From positions 14,410,484 through 14,474,483 of the forward strand of contig NC_092564.1 in the NCBI RefSeq assembly GCF_037975245.1: 64,000 nucleotides of DNA, read 5' to 3'. Source of the stretch: Apostichopus japonicus. Taxonomy: Eukaryota; Echinodermata; Holothuroidea; Aspidochirotida; Stichopodidae. The notes below the pieces were generated by a model. That model was not told the origin of the DNA, made no database searches, and saw only the letters and a list, made by a program, of their open reading frames with translations. The position numbers and the translations under genes were made by a program. This document shows, in pieces, positions 50,925 to 64,000 of this stretch (the first letter of the stretch is position 1; each line of letters starts with the position of its first letter).

Positions 50925-53900
50925 CAGCATATATATGCTACTGTAACTAGTCTACTGCAAAATTTCCCACTTCCAAATTGACAATCATTTTAATCTTTGA
51001 TATTAGTTGCAAGTTTAATCATTTGATTTTTCTTTTGTGCATGTTATAGACCTATCACTATAGGCTTCCATTGTGCACAAGCCAGTGTGTTGTCAGGGGG
51101 CATCATAGCTAAGTATTGTGTGTTCCTGTACAGGTATTTTAAAGTGCATGTTTCCATGGAGGGCTGAAGGGGCGCAATTTTTTTTCTGAGCGGGAGCAAA
51201 CAGGTTTAAGACGTCGCATCCCTCAGGCAAAACTTTTCAAATCCTACTAAGAATACTGCGTACATTCATCTCAAGTATCTCTTTAGGAACATCACATGAA
51301 CCAGTAGATATCTTTGATCAAGCACAGCGCCGATTCCAAATGCCTTCAAGTGGGATGGAGGACGGAATGTTGCTCTCTCTCTCAAATTAAGAGAGTTGAT
51401 AATTTATAGTGATCATATATCACAAGCTAAATGTACATGCATGTATTTCCACAAAAGTCACCCAAATTTCCAAATAGCGTTTATGTGTTAATCTCATAAG
51501 TTTGATTCGTTTCGAGTAGAACTAAAGTGGCCGTCGAGAACCCGAACGAAGATATGATGCACTTTGGTTTACGGCATGATATATAACCACGGAGTCGATC
51601 TTCATCTCAAAGCTGTCATCTTGAATTGTCAAGAAAGACAAAGACAAAAAATGTACCAGCATTGAATTTTAGATTCTTTTATTCTTAAACACATTAATCC
51701 AGAGGGAAGTATGAATGAAAATTTAATTTTTTTTTTGGGGGGGGGGTTTGTGTGTGTTTTTATTGCTGTAGTTTAATAAATCAGAATAACCCCAACAAAG
51801 GACACAAGAGCATTGTTTTCTAAGATGAGCTATATAGTAAGATCGGTTGAAGATTGAAATTAAGTATCAAGCACAAGCGACTAAGTTCTTTATATATTCA
51901 GTAATCAACTTTTTTCTAAGCATTTTTAGTCGCAAATTTATCCATCGGAAATCGTCAAAAATAAATTTTTCAAAAACTAAAATTTGGTCTGTACTCCATT
52001 TTCACAAACATGTACTAAGTACGAAAGCATGCACCTCAGTTTCTTCTTGCATATATCTCTGTATACTTCCAAGCGAGTACTCTCTTACAGTTTGGAATTA
52101 TTCCTCTTCTTCAAGTACCGATACTCATGTAAAAGGGTTTATAAAATCTTTTCAAAAATTGCAAAGGATTTCGTAAAGCTTTAGTACCAAATTAATACTT
52201 CAAAAGAGAGATATATATATATCAACTGCCAGTTCTCATCAAGATAACAGCAGCCTCTTGTAAGGAGCCAGAGAAGTATAAGAAGCAGATGGTGAAATTT
52301 AAGTGAAGGACTGAGCAGCAAACTTTTTAAGTTTCACAATACATCTTCTTAAGATGAATCACCGCCAGAAGAAGAACTTATCAAACATATCGACGGTGAT
52401 ACGGTAGTTTAGGGAGCATTAAAAGTTTCCCCCACTTCTTTCAGCTAGCTTAATACTTCAAACCGCTCCTAGCGATGACAAACTATATAGAGAGCTATTT
52501 TTGGCCAGAAAATTTGTGCTTCAACGGTTTTTCCCGTTCGGTGATAAGAGAGCAGAGTCGATCGCGAGCGTTCTGATTTTTATTTGGGTGATTTCTCGCT
52601 AATGAGTTGTTTCTGGTGATTGTATCTCTCTGCCATTACACTTTATCACTCTCGATTTGCACTGTAATGGCTCCATTTGACAGCATTACAAATTAAGCTT
52701 TAATGTTACAAATCACTCCCGTAGCTTCAAATGCCAATTTATTGCCCATTAAGTGTCCAAACTGATTCAATGACTGGAGGCGTAGAGGGCAAAAAAAAAA
52801 AAAAAAAAGGTTTGTTAGCGATGCTCCAAAGAACAGAGACACATGATGGAGTGATCAATTGTAACGATCGGAGCTAATTTAGCAGATCACCGAGCCTAGT
52901 GTTATCACTAGGAACATGCATTGTTTACTCCTTAAAAGAGTAAATTACCAATCAAAAGAAGAGTAAGTGCCTGTTATGCTATGGGCCATTTGAAATATTT
53001 TCCTCTTTGCGAGCAATTATCACTCGCAGTGTTTGAATTACGTAAAATGTCACTTTTCGAACAGACCGCAGACGATTGGATAAAAACTGTTTTTTCGGGT
53101 GAGCACGGCATTACTAGTGTTATTAATGCCTACCTTTTATTGCTAACTAGATTGTGTGGTGAAGTGTTATTATGTGTGTATTATTTTAAGCACTGTGTGA
53201 CATGATAAATTTACAAGTAATCTCAAATTAGAATATGTAGAAGACATGTATATTACTCAAAGGGGAATGTGTATTAAGCTCTGTGAATCAGGTTTTTTTT
53301 TTCTGGTATTGCAAGGGTGGATCCAAGATTTAAGAACAGGTGGGTGAAAGTGACTTTTAGTAGTTGAAGGAGACTCCCAAGTGTAGTGGTGGAGGGTGGG
53401 GGGAGGTCTGTGGATGCTCCATCCAACATTTTCTGGGGCATAATTTAGACTACAGATAACGTCTATTGCAAGATGGTACTAATTAATACCTTCTTTGCAT
53501 CTTTTGTGTGGGGTTGAAAAGAACCCTCTACTCCCCTAACGACCACACTGAAGCTGTGACTGTTACTATAGTGGCAAAGAAGCGAGCATGACATTATTAA
53601 GCACTGTATTGCACAGCATTGTTCAAAGTATGGAAGTTATTATCAATAAACCTCCATCTTATTAATTGAAAATTTGTTACAGTTTCCAGGACGACAAGAA
53701 AGCAAGCATCAATGTTTATACTAGCATTATTTATTACCAATCACTACACTCTCGGTGATTTCACCCCGGTAATATGTAGATAATTATGAGCAAATCACAA
53801 AACAGTCATATATGATACACTAAATAGATCAATAAAAGGCATTAAGCTAAGCACCAAAGAATATGAACTCGGACTTAATGAATACATATTAAAATGTGTA

Positions 53901-56817
53901 CAACCAGGCGGAGCAAAAACCCTCTAATTGGCTAGTCGTTCGCGGCCAACACTAATATATACACCGACTAATCGTTCAGGGATAAACAGCTCAAAGGCGG
54001 CAAACTTTCCATACTCGTAGCCCCAGCTATAATGTTGAGACTGTTAATCACATGTGTATGATTTCATAACGTATTGTCATTTTTTTTTTTGCAAAAATTA
54101 GGTTAAGTTTGGGTAAAATAGTAAAAATTCTATTTGGTGTGCAACCTTTCCTTTGAAAGTCAAATAGCTTCTGATCTATTGTCTCCATGCTCCATTAACC
54201 TTCTAACTGTCTTTATAAATTATAAATGCCTCAAGGAGTTAAAAAGTCCCAAAGTGATTGACAATCACTGAGTCACACTTTCAATATCTAAATCTGCTTA
54301 CGGGGGTCACATGTATAAAAAAAAAGAAGGAAAAAAAAAAAGGATACACGTAAGAGATAGGAAAGACAGAAAGGGAAAAAAAAAGAAAAAGGGAGAGATG
54401 AGAAATCAGAGGAAGAGGCTTGGCGGATCGAAAGGCATCAATATCTCCATGTCAGCAGATGGTTGCACTAGGAATGTGTGCAGACAAGCTTGACAAACAC
54501 AACTGTTAACTTCTGACCTAGTTCATCTATATATAAAGGGGAGGAGGAGATTAATAAAGCTGATTCTCGGATCAGCTACTTATCAAAGAAACACATAAAG
54601 ATTACACAAATCTCTAGATATGGTACCCCATTAGCAATGAATATTTAATTATTACAGAATTATGAGTACACATATATGAGTTGTCATGTGTACAGAACGC
54701 TGTCATATATATAAAAAGAAACCCCTTGCGAATGAAATTTTATAAGTTTGCCAGTACATAAAGCTTTTTTGTATCTGAAGATATATATACTGTACAGTAG
54801 TACATAGATGTGTTTTACCATATATACACATGGTCAGATGGGTTGTGCATGCTCCTGGCAAGTGGTCCACACACTTATTTTCGACCCATGGATGAACAAC
54901 CCCAGGAACTTCCATGAGGACTGATCTATCAGAGCCCAACCCCTCATATCTTAATTCTCAGAATGCATGAAATGTATATCCAATTTTCTCCCAAGTCTGG
55001 AAAATCTCTTTGGATATGAGAAACATTTCGGATCATTGACTGTTATTGGGATATATCACTGAGGGGGTACAGTGATAAAAATGAGCACAGAGAGAGTGCT
55101 GAGTTTGTGGAAGAGAAGTACATATGAATAAGACCCAAAAAGCTTGGACTGCATGGCTTAAATCACAGAAAAACAAGAACTTAATTCAATTCAAGTACAC
55201 AATTGACTTGTCCCTCTTTAAGTATTATTATCACATGACATTATACCAGTTGGCAACTTCAGTAGGTCACCATAGACGAATATATCCCTTGCCGTTAAAC
55301 GTTCATTGAGGAAAAAACCAAATGACAGTTAATAAACAATATTTGATAAAACTTGATATAAGATCACTAATCCAGCTATGCAATCCTTCAATTTACAAAA
55401 GTTAATTATAACTAAAGAGTTTATGCATCACTCTTCCCCACGACAAAAGTTCTCCTATTACTTTGCTTACACTCCAAAATGCTGCTCCCTTTAACAGCAA
55501 GCAGTACAGCTAGCTAGCTAATCTATCACATGTCAATTTACATGTTCCCGAGTAAATATACATGTAAAGACACTGCAGACCCATGTACACTCAAGCAAAA
55601 CAGTGTTGATAATGTATCTGTTTGAGACACCTCCACAAAGTTTAGAAAGTTTTTAAAGTTTAAATATCTATTGCACATAATTAATGAGGAAAACATATGA
55701 GATCCCTAACAGCTGATCTTCAATAAAGTCGAAGGGATCGAATTATACGGACATTGACATTGCAAGTGGATCTTTCTCAGACAGTGTTTCACATAAACGT
55801 GCTCATTGAATGTGTCATATACACCGATACACACGCTTGAGGGGTTTGAACGTCTCAGTTGACATACTTTACCACCAACAATCATTCTTGTCAATTGTTG
55901 AAAAATTTAAGATTCTAAACCATCTTCTGAGGGCAAACATCAGTGTTGTTGGCATTGTTTAACACCTGGATGTATCGACGGTTCTTGTGAATTCGGGAGA
56001 TAAACAAGATGTAATTAACAAGTCTTGAATGATTGATTCCGGGAACTTATATACAGATACAGAAAAGGATCTCTTTATCATTCAAGCACCAGTCTCTACA
56101 GCCTCAGTAAAATCATGCAAAGTTCTTCATCCAGATTAATATCATGTGTCCAAGAAGGCTATACAGACATTTGAATTGATAAGAGTGCTGTGTTTTACTA
56201 TACCATTGATAAGATTTAATAGCTAACTGTTGAATTTAAAGGTCTAGATCTGGCCGGCCCCCTCACATTCTGATCTAGTGAAATTCAAGCTCATTTCGGC
56301 TGCTGCCGAGTACGCACCTTTTAAGCCTCACTCTCTTTAGTATATATGTGCTAGTCCATGGTGGCAGTATAGCATTTCAGATTGCTCAATTAAAGAGAGG
56401 CAACAGGTACTGTATATGCAGAGAGGACATATTCTAAGTTCATAAGATTGTTATCTCTCAAATTTGCAAAGAAGACAGTCAGTTCTCTTTTCCTTTTGTT
56501 CACTGTTAGAGCAGCTTCATTATAGTCAAATCCTACTCTTACATTCATGTGAGCTTCTAATCCACAACATTACGAAGATTGTGACAACAGGATGTCGAAA
56601 ATTACCACTATAGTGTGCATCTCTGAATATATCACTTGTCCTTTTCATTAAACTGGCAGCACCCTGATCGCCGCATAGGCGTGAAACTCAAGTACTGCAG
56701 CATGCTGTAGGTTACCGTACTATTGGTATACTATATTTTATATTTATATATAAAGATTTTAACATCAACTCTCCTTAGAGGAGTACAAATTTTGCTATGT
56801 GCTCAAACCCAACCATT
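50925..56817. other. AT-rich non-coding DNA
   Basis: Nearly 6 kb without a credible gene. Seen: a T/G homopolymer junction at about 51727-51747, an A17-18 run at 52791-52808, and a more balanced stretch at 52500-52790 that could be a conserved non-coding element. Confidence 0.45.
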
Positions 56818-57640
56818 ATCAGTGGTCTATGTGATAGAAGAGATAACTGTCATGGACAACCTCCCCCTCCCTCATCCCTACCAGCCTCCATAACAACGAG
56901 AAACAAACCCAACCATTATCAGTGGTCTATGTGATAGAAGAGATAACAGTCATGGACAACCTCCCCCTCCCCCTCCCCTCTCCCTCCCTCATCCCCACCA
57001 GCCTCCATAACAAAGAGAAATTAACCCAACCATCATCAGTGGTCTATGTGATAGAAGAGATAACTGTCATGGACAACCTCCCCCTCCCCCTCCCCTCCCC
57101 CTCCCTCATCCCCACCAGCCTCCATAACAAAGAGAAACAAATCCAACCATCATCAGTGGTCTCTGTGATAGAGATAATTGTCATGGACAACCTCCCCCTC
57201 CCCTCCCCCTCCCTCATCCCCACCAGCCTCCATAACAAAGAGAAATTAACCCAACCATCATCAGTGGTCTATGTGATAGAAGAGATAACTGTCATGGACA
57301 ACCTCCCCCTCCCCTCCCCCTCCCTCATCCCCACCAGCCTCCATAACAAAGAGAAACAAATCCAACCATCATCAGTGGTCTCTGTGATAGAGATAATTGT
57401 CATGGACAACCTCCCCCTCCCCCTCCCCCTCCCCTCCCCCTCCCTCATCCCCACCAGCCTCCATAACAACGAGAAACAAACCCAACCATTATCAGTGGTC
57501 TATGTGATAGAAGAGATAACTGTCATGGACAACCTCCCCCTCCCCCTCCCTCATCCCCACCAGCCTCCATAACAAAGAGACACAAATCCAACCATCATCA
57601 GTGGTCTATGTGATAGAGATAATCATTTGTTTCCATGACA
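56818..57640 (+). repeat. C-rich minisatellite, 8 copies, period 100-120 bp
   Basis: ATCAGTGGTCT recurs at 56818, 56918, 57035, 57152, 57260, 57371, 57491 and 57597. Each unit holds a GTGATAGAAGAGATAACTG-like block, CATGGACAACCT, a (CCCCTC)n stretch of varying length, and CCACCAGCCTCCATAACAA. The five central intervals (117, 117, 108, 111 and 120) are all multiples of three. As a result a 216-residue plus-strand frame (56922-57572) and two minus-strand frames stay open. The length changes come from a 3-bp indel and from C-rich repeat steps. No start context, splice sites or family support coding. The minus strand has repeated G-runs able to form quadruplexes. Confidence 0.9.
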
Positions 57641-60600
57641 ATAGTTGTCATGGACAACTTCACCCTTTTGATGTTATGGTAAGGACAGGCTACCTGAGAT
57701 TATCATTCTCCTTGAAATCCAGGGTCTGTCAAGTAGCAGATATGAATTGATATGTCATCAATACCTTTTTTTTCATTCTTTTCTATACATACACAAGAAA
57801 AACAGGATATAAAAAGACCGCAATTAATCCTTTCCAAAATAAGCCTATCGCTTTATGTAAAGATTGACACACAGATTTTGCAAAGCCTGACTTTGGTATA
57901 TACAGTTAGTTTATTTTAAGAAACACATGTATGTGGCTTATAACAAAGTGTATTTCCATTCACTGAATTTTTCTGCTGAATTTTCACATCAAATAATATA
58001 GCTTCTACTATAGTGCAGTTTTATTCCGAATTCTTCAACTTTTTAAAGGTGAGTTCTAAAAAAGAAAAGAAAAGAGAATTGAGGAAAAAAAAGAGGCCGA
58101 CATTCAGTTTTAAATAACTATAAACCTACCTCTTCTGTCTCTCTGGAAATGAATCTAGTTCTATACGAAATGTGAGTCCAAAACATTTCATTAAATGTTT
58201 CCGATATTGTCAGGTTTTAATGTCTCACACTTGTCTAGCAATTAAACTTTTCACTTTGAAGTTGGCGGTTCTAGATGTATTGCCAAACTACAACGGATTC
58301 AATACCGCTCTTCTGTTTGGCATCATTAAACGAAAACAATCTCCTGTTCGTGTAAGCTATCTACATATAGGTAGCTGTTTGTATAGATTTGGACTATTAT
58401 CCTTCCTTACCAGCAGATTTTATTTCATTGGTGATATGTAGTAAGTAAATTGATGCTCTTTTACATCCAAACAATAGTAACAGTAGTAGACAAATACATG
58501 ATGTACCTAACCCAACGGATTTTGCGGCTTATGAAACCTTTTGTGTTTTTTGTGTTTCTCAGGATGGGGTCAGTGACCCTTTAATTGCACAGCGACTAAA
58601 GAAAATAATATCAATATTTTCAAATTCTTATCTGAATAAGAAAAATTGATATCAAAGATGAGTTGATGAATTATCCCTGTGACAGCAAACTCTTTATGAA
58701 AAGTTGACAAAGCTATTTTGGGGATTGAAGTTGACAAATACTCTAATTTGTTGCACCATGGACAAACCTAACTTGAACACGAGGTTATAAGAAAACTGAA
58801 GATGTCATCTGTGTCTTTTTTGATTTGGGTCCATCTAAAGCCCCTTACAATGCCATTTGAATTTAATTTAATTTCTTACAACGAAGTGACTTCGTACAAT
58901 TTTATTACAGTCTTATCTGTCTTCAAATTATTAAAGTCTTTAGAATGAATACGGTAGTTGATAATCGTACAAATTATTTATCTGTCTGTTCTTAGGGATG
59001 ATTGATTCGTTCTTACCGATTATTAATTGGTCCTTACAGATTGTCAATTCATTTTCACATATTCATGAATGGGTGACAACCGGCTTCACTGATTGGATTT
59101 TTGCTTTCCTTATTTGTGTACCTGCTGCCACTCACAAGTTTGCATTGATCTCACAAATTCCTCCCGCCTGATGCCGCAATCAGTTGTAACTGTTACACAT
59201 GACAAATGTGGGCTAAACTCTTGCAATCCTTGAAATTACTTTCTCAAGTGTTCACTTTGTAGACTATAGTGTCGTAAGTGTGACTCCCTGGTGTACGGTA
59301 GTGTACGGTATTGTACGGTATGTGTTAGCGACTTGCACAAAGTCGGCGAATGCTTCGTAACATTATTTACCAGCTGTTCCGTCAACTGTTCCTGAATATG
59401 ACGCCAACAAATGATCTACCAATCGAGTCTCAGTTAGCTCATTTTTAAATTTGATAGCTCCTGCTTTTATCTCCTTATTTACAAGTAAATATGATCAGGC
59501 ACTAAAACTAAAACTGCAATCTAGCAATTCATCAATTGTAACGATTCATCAAATGAAAAACAGCCCCGGCCTTACAATTGGTCAATTTAATGAAATTTAT
59601 GACTTGATTTCCTACGGTAAATTGATTATAGCAGTTCTGGTTCATGATACAGGTACTTGCTTTCACATTATCGCATTAATCATTTGCTAGAAATAAAATT
59701 GGAAATGTTCCAATACGCTGCATGAACGATCTCTTTTCTCTACTATAAATCAAAATTAATTCTGATAATCTGTACTTTTATCAGATTATATTATCAGCAT
59801 GTGTATCACTGAAAAAAGTGAGGAAGCGTTTAGGTTTTTGAACGCTAGATGTAGGTCAAAAAACCATATTTTGGAACAGCTTTTGAACATGTCAATCCGT
59901 TTTGCACAAACCTGTTAAGCCACAGAACATTTAAACACTAATGTTTATAAGCCTACATACTGAGGTGATACAGTTTTTGGAACACGTACACATGTTTGGT
60001 GACATAAACAGTCGCATAAATCGCATGAATGCTAATTACACCGTGTCACACCTAAGCATTATGTGTTTTAGTATACAGTACATGTACATATAAAAATGTC
60101 AGGAGATAACATTATAAACACACCAGCACATTTATGATATTGTGTTAAACAAATTGGTTATGGTGTTTATTTTAAACGGTATATGTTAAGAACGCTTGAT
60201 TAAATTAAGGAACACAATAAGAGGTATCAGCTTTGACTAGTAATGAATCACACAATACTGTATTACTGCCTATGTCAGCATTAAGTACAGTATATAGCAC
60301 ACTTGTATTCTTAACAGTAGATAGAGATAAAAACAAGAATAAAAATAAAAGACTAAAGTAATTCAAATTTTGACAGCAAAAGAACTAGAACGTCAATTTG
60401 AAAGTAGCTCGTTGAAAATCGTCACTTATCACCACTTATGTCGTCGATTCAAACTCTCTGAAACATGGCAATGTTTAGTTACAATACATGCAAATAATAC
60501 ATAAATCTGACTTTCAATAATGCTGAACACTTACAAAGGTACATGTATGTCAATTGATAGTACTTAAAAATAGCTATTAATCATCCCCAAACTGTAGACA

Positions 60601-60760
60601 GCAATTAAGAGCAGAAGTTAGATACCGATGTGGACAACTCTTCGATTTGGCCAACATACCAACAGTAATCCTAGACTTTGCTTTTTGGTAGATTTAACAC
60701 ATAAATGAAGTCCGACTTTTTTACAAAGATGACAAATGTCATTCAGTATTAATTTTAATA
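57641..60760. other. AT-rich non-coding DNA
   Basis: No gene evidence. At 59294-59323 the word GTGTACGGTA recurs nearly three times. A near-perfect hairpin lies at 59762-59796 (CTGATAATCTG against CAGATTATATTATCAG). Confidence 0.45.
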
Positions 60761-61620
60761 ACCTTCAGATATCTCCCCCCCCCCAGCCCCTTTGCCCACC
60801 ACCACCATCTCCCCCATCCCATTAACAAAGGTACACAGAAAATAATATTATATAGAAATGATGCAATTGATATGGTTATCAAATATATAGTTCTAACATT
60901 TACGTACAAATCTGCCAAGATTAACAACATATTGCTCAAATTGTTGCTTCATGAATGACCCCTCTCCTCTTCCTCCACCCCAACAAAGAAGGCAACATAC
61001 AGTAGGAGGTTCACCTAAGTTAGAAATGAGGATTATTAAGTATAGAACTTTGAAGCATCTGGCAACTTAGAAACGTATTAGTCAGTATATTGCTACTTTA
61101 GTTCTCAACCCCACCAGACAATGAAGATACTCCTGAAAGAAAATTAGGAATTATGATTATCAAATTAATATTTTAAGGATCTGGCAAGACGAGTTATGTC
61201 ATATTGGTCAGAACCAATGTTTCATAACCGACCCCTCACCCCACCCCTCCTCCCACCTCAATAACAGGAGTTGTTCTTAATTCAGCCCCTGCCCACTCCC
61301 ACTCTAAAAAATAAAGATATATAAAAGATATTCCTACGGAAATTATCTTTATAAAATAAAGAATTATTAGGTGTGCAGTAAGTAGACTTAAACAAGAGCC
61401 CAAGGGCACTATGGTTCCTTGCTTGTAAAAAATATTTTCAAGGGAGCAGCACTGTCCTAAAATTGTTATGTGGTCCGATGTACACACACAATATTATTGC
61501 CAAAATTAAAAAAATACTGCTCAATACTAATTTTTACCAAAATGTCAATCTCCACCCCTCCCCCTCCCCACATCCATACTTCCCTTCCTCTTGCCCTCTC
61601 TGCATTGTCCCTCATTTCCA
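60761..61620. other. Region with recurring C-rich patches
   Basis: C-rich patches lie at about 60774-60826, 60959-60983, 61231-61256 and 61548-61575, separated by AT-rich DNA with loosely similar wording (GGCAACTTAG against GGCAAGACGAG). This may be an old, eroded tandem repeat, but the match is weak. Confidence 0.3.
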
Positions 61621-64000
61621 CCCATTGCACTTTCCCTTCAACTATATATGCATTCATAATTTTTTGTTAAAAAAACAAAAACCAGAAACAAGGGGAACTT
61701 AAAAGCTAATCTTTCATTAACTTACTTTTTAGACTGTAATTAGGTAACTGCACTTTTGGTAAACTGTATAATAGATCAAATCCCAACGTTAATTCATTAA
61801 TTCTCAAATTCTAATGAAACTGTGATCTAGTAACTTCTTTAAAGTAATAGATTTTTAATCGCCATATTGACAATCTTTTTTTTTTACCAGGCGACTAGGG
61901 TTTAATATAATTCTTCTAATTTGATCCATGAAGCAATTAGACAACAAAAGTTATTGATGACACCCATCTGTCCAACAGATCACAGATGCAGGGGATCGTT
62001 TAGGGTCTTCAATTATAATTTAGGAGGATTTGCCACATTAATTTGATTCTTAGGTCAATCACAGCTTCCATGTAATGACTTTCCCATAAATTCACAAAAG
62101 AAAAAAGATTAAAAAAAAAGGGTTTCTTAGTATCCTGAATAAAGCATATCTTGATTATATCTACAAGTCAACCATATCAAGCAAGGAACTAATATATATA
62201 TATATATATTTATATTGTGGTCAGGGCAACATGACAACAAAACACACCAGACCCCTGGATGCAACTGGATGCTATTATCAATTATGAAGCAACAGTTATT
62301 CAATTAAATTAATTATCAAGTATCCGTAAGACAATATGATTTGAAATTCTTTTTCCAAGTGCAGTTACAGTAAGTTGCAAAATAGATTATTAATAAGACA
62401 AGACTATGTAGGGATTCCATTTCTTTATTCTCTATCGGTGAGAGATATTGAAATATTGCTGGCCCATAGAACTGTACAGTATGTAGGTTCTTGCCACTTG
62501 TACAGTACTGTACAGCTAGTAGATACTAATTACTGCATGTATAACCATGAAACATATATGTAAACATCATGTGAAAGGAAATAGGTATAAATTATTGCAG
62601 GTAGCAAGTTTTAGTCTGATGTTTATCTGAGGAGGTAAAGATGGAAGACATGGCCACTTAAGTTTAATAAGCCAGTTTCAATCACAAGAAATAAAATAAA
62701 TTAGAAAAAAAAAACAAGTTCATGGAATCTAGCTTACAACAACATTTTTCACAACTACAAAAGAAAATTTCCTAGCCAGCCTAACATTCATATTCAAATT
62801 CAATGCTAATTAAAAACTCCTCAGTAATACCATATGGAGCTATTAAGTATACAGTTTCTTAGTTGCTATTTGAGAATTAAGGTTTGCCAATATTGTTTGT
62901 GGACGTGTGTGACTATAACTAAATACTAACTAAATCATAACTGAAATAACTAAACAATCCTTATACCTTAAGATAGACGCACGTGCAATGTTAACCATGC
63001 AACTGTCAAGCAACATGTTTGTTATTGGCTTTAAATGTGACAGACTGCATGCAAACATCAAAATGATCCATGTTGTAACAGAGTTATGATATTAAGGGTA
63101 AATCTATCCTTATAGACCCTCACCCATTTAGCAATTTTTATTTATTTTAATTTGATCACTACTGGGAACGAGAAAAATATAATATTTGGTGTTAGTTATC
63201 ATTCACCCTACTTTGAGCATCTAATATTAAGTAAATTTGAAACCACCACTAATAGAATCAATGCCACATTCATATCACACCCAAATAAGCAATTTTTCTT
63301 CAGTTTTACGGTATTGTTATTAATGTGATGATGGGAAATTGTTCCAAGTCGAAATGATGAGTTCGAAAATTACATAGATTTGAAGAAACCAAAAAACAGC
63401 TGTTGTGGTGTGTGGGACAATGAAGCTGAGGAAATGGATACACGTGTGTGCTCTGTGTGTACTGTTGTGGGGCTGTGTGGTGATCAAACTGTGAGGGTGC
63501 TGCAAGTATTGTGGTTGGGATAGGGTGGACTGGGGGTGGGGGTAGAGAACATTATTTTACATCAAGCACATTTACCAAAGCAGCTGAGGATAACACCATC
63601 AATTGGCTAATCTGAAACCAGAGTCGGAGAAATACTTGACCGAACTTTACAGATTATGGTGACAGTTTTATCATCATATTTATTCAAACAAAATGAAATA
63701 GCTAAAGAAAAAAAAAAACCATCAAGTTTATATAGCTCTGTGAGTCTCTTACACATGATCCTATAATAGAGCAATCTTTCAAACACCAAAGAAAAAACCA
63801 AAAAAAAAGGGAAAAATAAGAACTTTTCACAGAGCTCTGAAAGTAATTTCCTTGCAATGAATTGGCTAAGAATTCTGCTTCCTGTTACCTCAGGTTCATG
63901 CCATGCTTTTAAATGAAGACGAAGAAAAAAAAAGGAAAAAAACAAACAATGACAATGATACAAAAAAGAAAGAAACGATTAGATAACATGAATCAACACT
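61621..64000. other. AT-rich non-coding DNA
   Basis: No gene evidence. A short (TA)n run lies at about 62190-62209 and a G-rich stretch at 63519-63545. The 118-residue minus-strand frame at 63607-63963 starts in a poly-T/C region and has no recognisable domain. Confidence 0.45.

Noticed and set aside
53310-53560. hAT-like left tip (CAAGGGTGGATCCAAG)
   Set aside because: No matching right tip or target duplication could be found.
63607-63963. 118-residue minus-strand frame
   Set aside because: Begins in a low-complexity Phe-rich stretch from poly-A/G on the plus strand; nothing recognisable follows.

Overview
This window looks like non-coding, repeat-rich DNA from an animal nuclear genome. 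It is AT-rich, no open frame looks like a bacterial gene, there are no operons, and it holds several classes of eukaryotic transposons: LINEs of the CR1/L2 type, a probable Penelope-like element, hAT-type DNA elements, a tRNA-derived SINE and long satellites. The repeat mix (G/C-tipped hAT MITEs, CR1/L2-like LINE tails, recurrent TGACCTTTGACCTC-type minisatellites) suggests a marine invertebrate, possibly an echinoderm such as a sea cucumber. That assignment is a guess. No complete protein-coding gene can be supported. The best trace of a host gene is a short, acidic, possibly 3'-terminal exon on the minus strand at 5327-5484.

Layout, left third: a 135-bp tandem repeat (2140-2815); one copy of an unnamed interspersed repeat (4683-4935), with an inverted second copy at 11283-11545; the candidate exon; a ~140-bp minisatellite rich in nuclear-receptor half-sites (7725-8660), followed by a second unnamed interspersed repeat (8675-8880, second copy 48380-48590); a tRNA-derived SINE (13412-13530, partial second copy 25694-25752); a GIY-YIG endonuclease fragment (14711-14998) beside a nearly perfect 120-nt hairpin carrying hammerhead-like core motifs on both strands (15100-15219); a clean hAT MITE with an 8-bp target duplication (17481-17842); and a LINE 3' end (18690-18850).

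Middle: a 2.6-kb DNA transposon (20231-22840) with GGGCAATTCCA terminal inverted repeats and eight identical GTAACGTGAGTAACC motifs, carrying a broken and internally deleted protein of an unnamed transposon-like family; a 4-kb, 49-bp satellite (28478-32428); and a nested hAT block (33325-35523) between AT-rich inverted arms.

Right: interleaved local duplications (39757-40400), a long (TA)n tract, a dead CR1/L2-like LINE on the minus strand (41870-43285), a 20-copy 133-bp satellite with higher-order structure (44504-47180), and an 8-copy C-rich minisatellite (56818-57640). The rest is unremarkable AT-rich DNA. The strongest candidates for undescribed biology are the GTAACGTGAGTAACC transposon, the palindromic hammerhead-like hairpin and the nuclear-receptor-element minisatellite. 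These are sequence-reading inferences, and no database was consulted.
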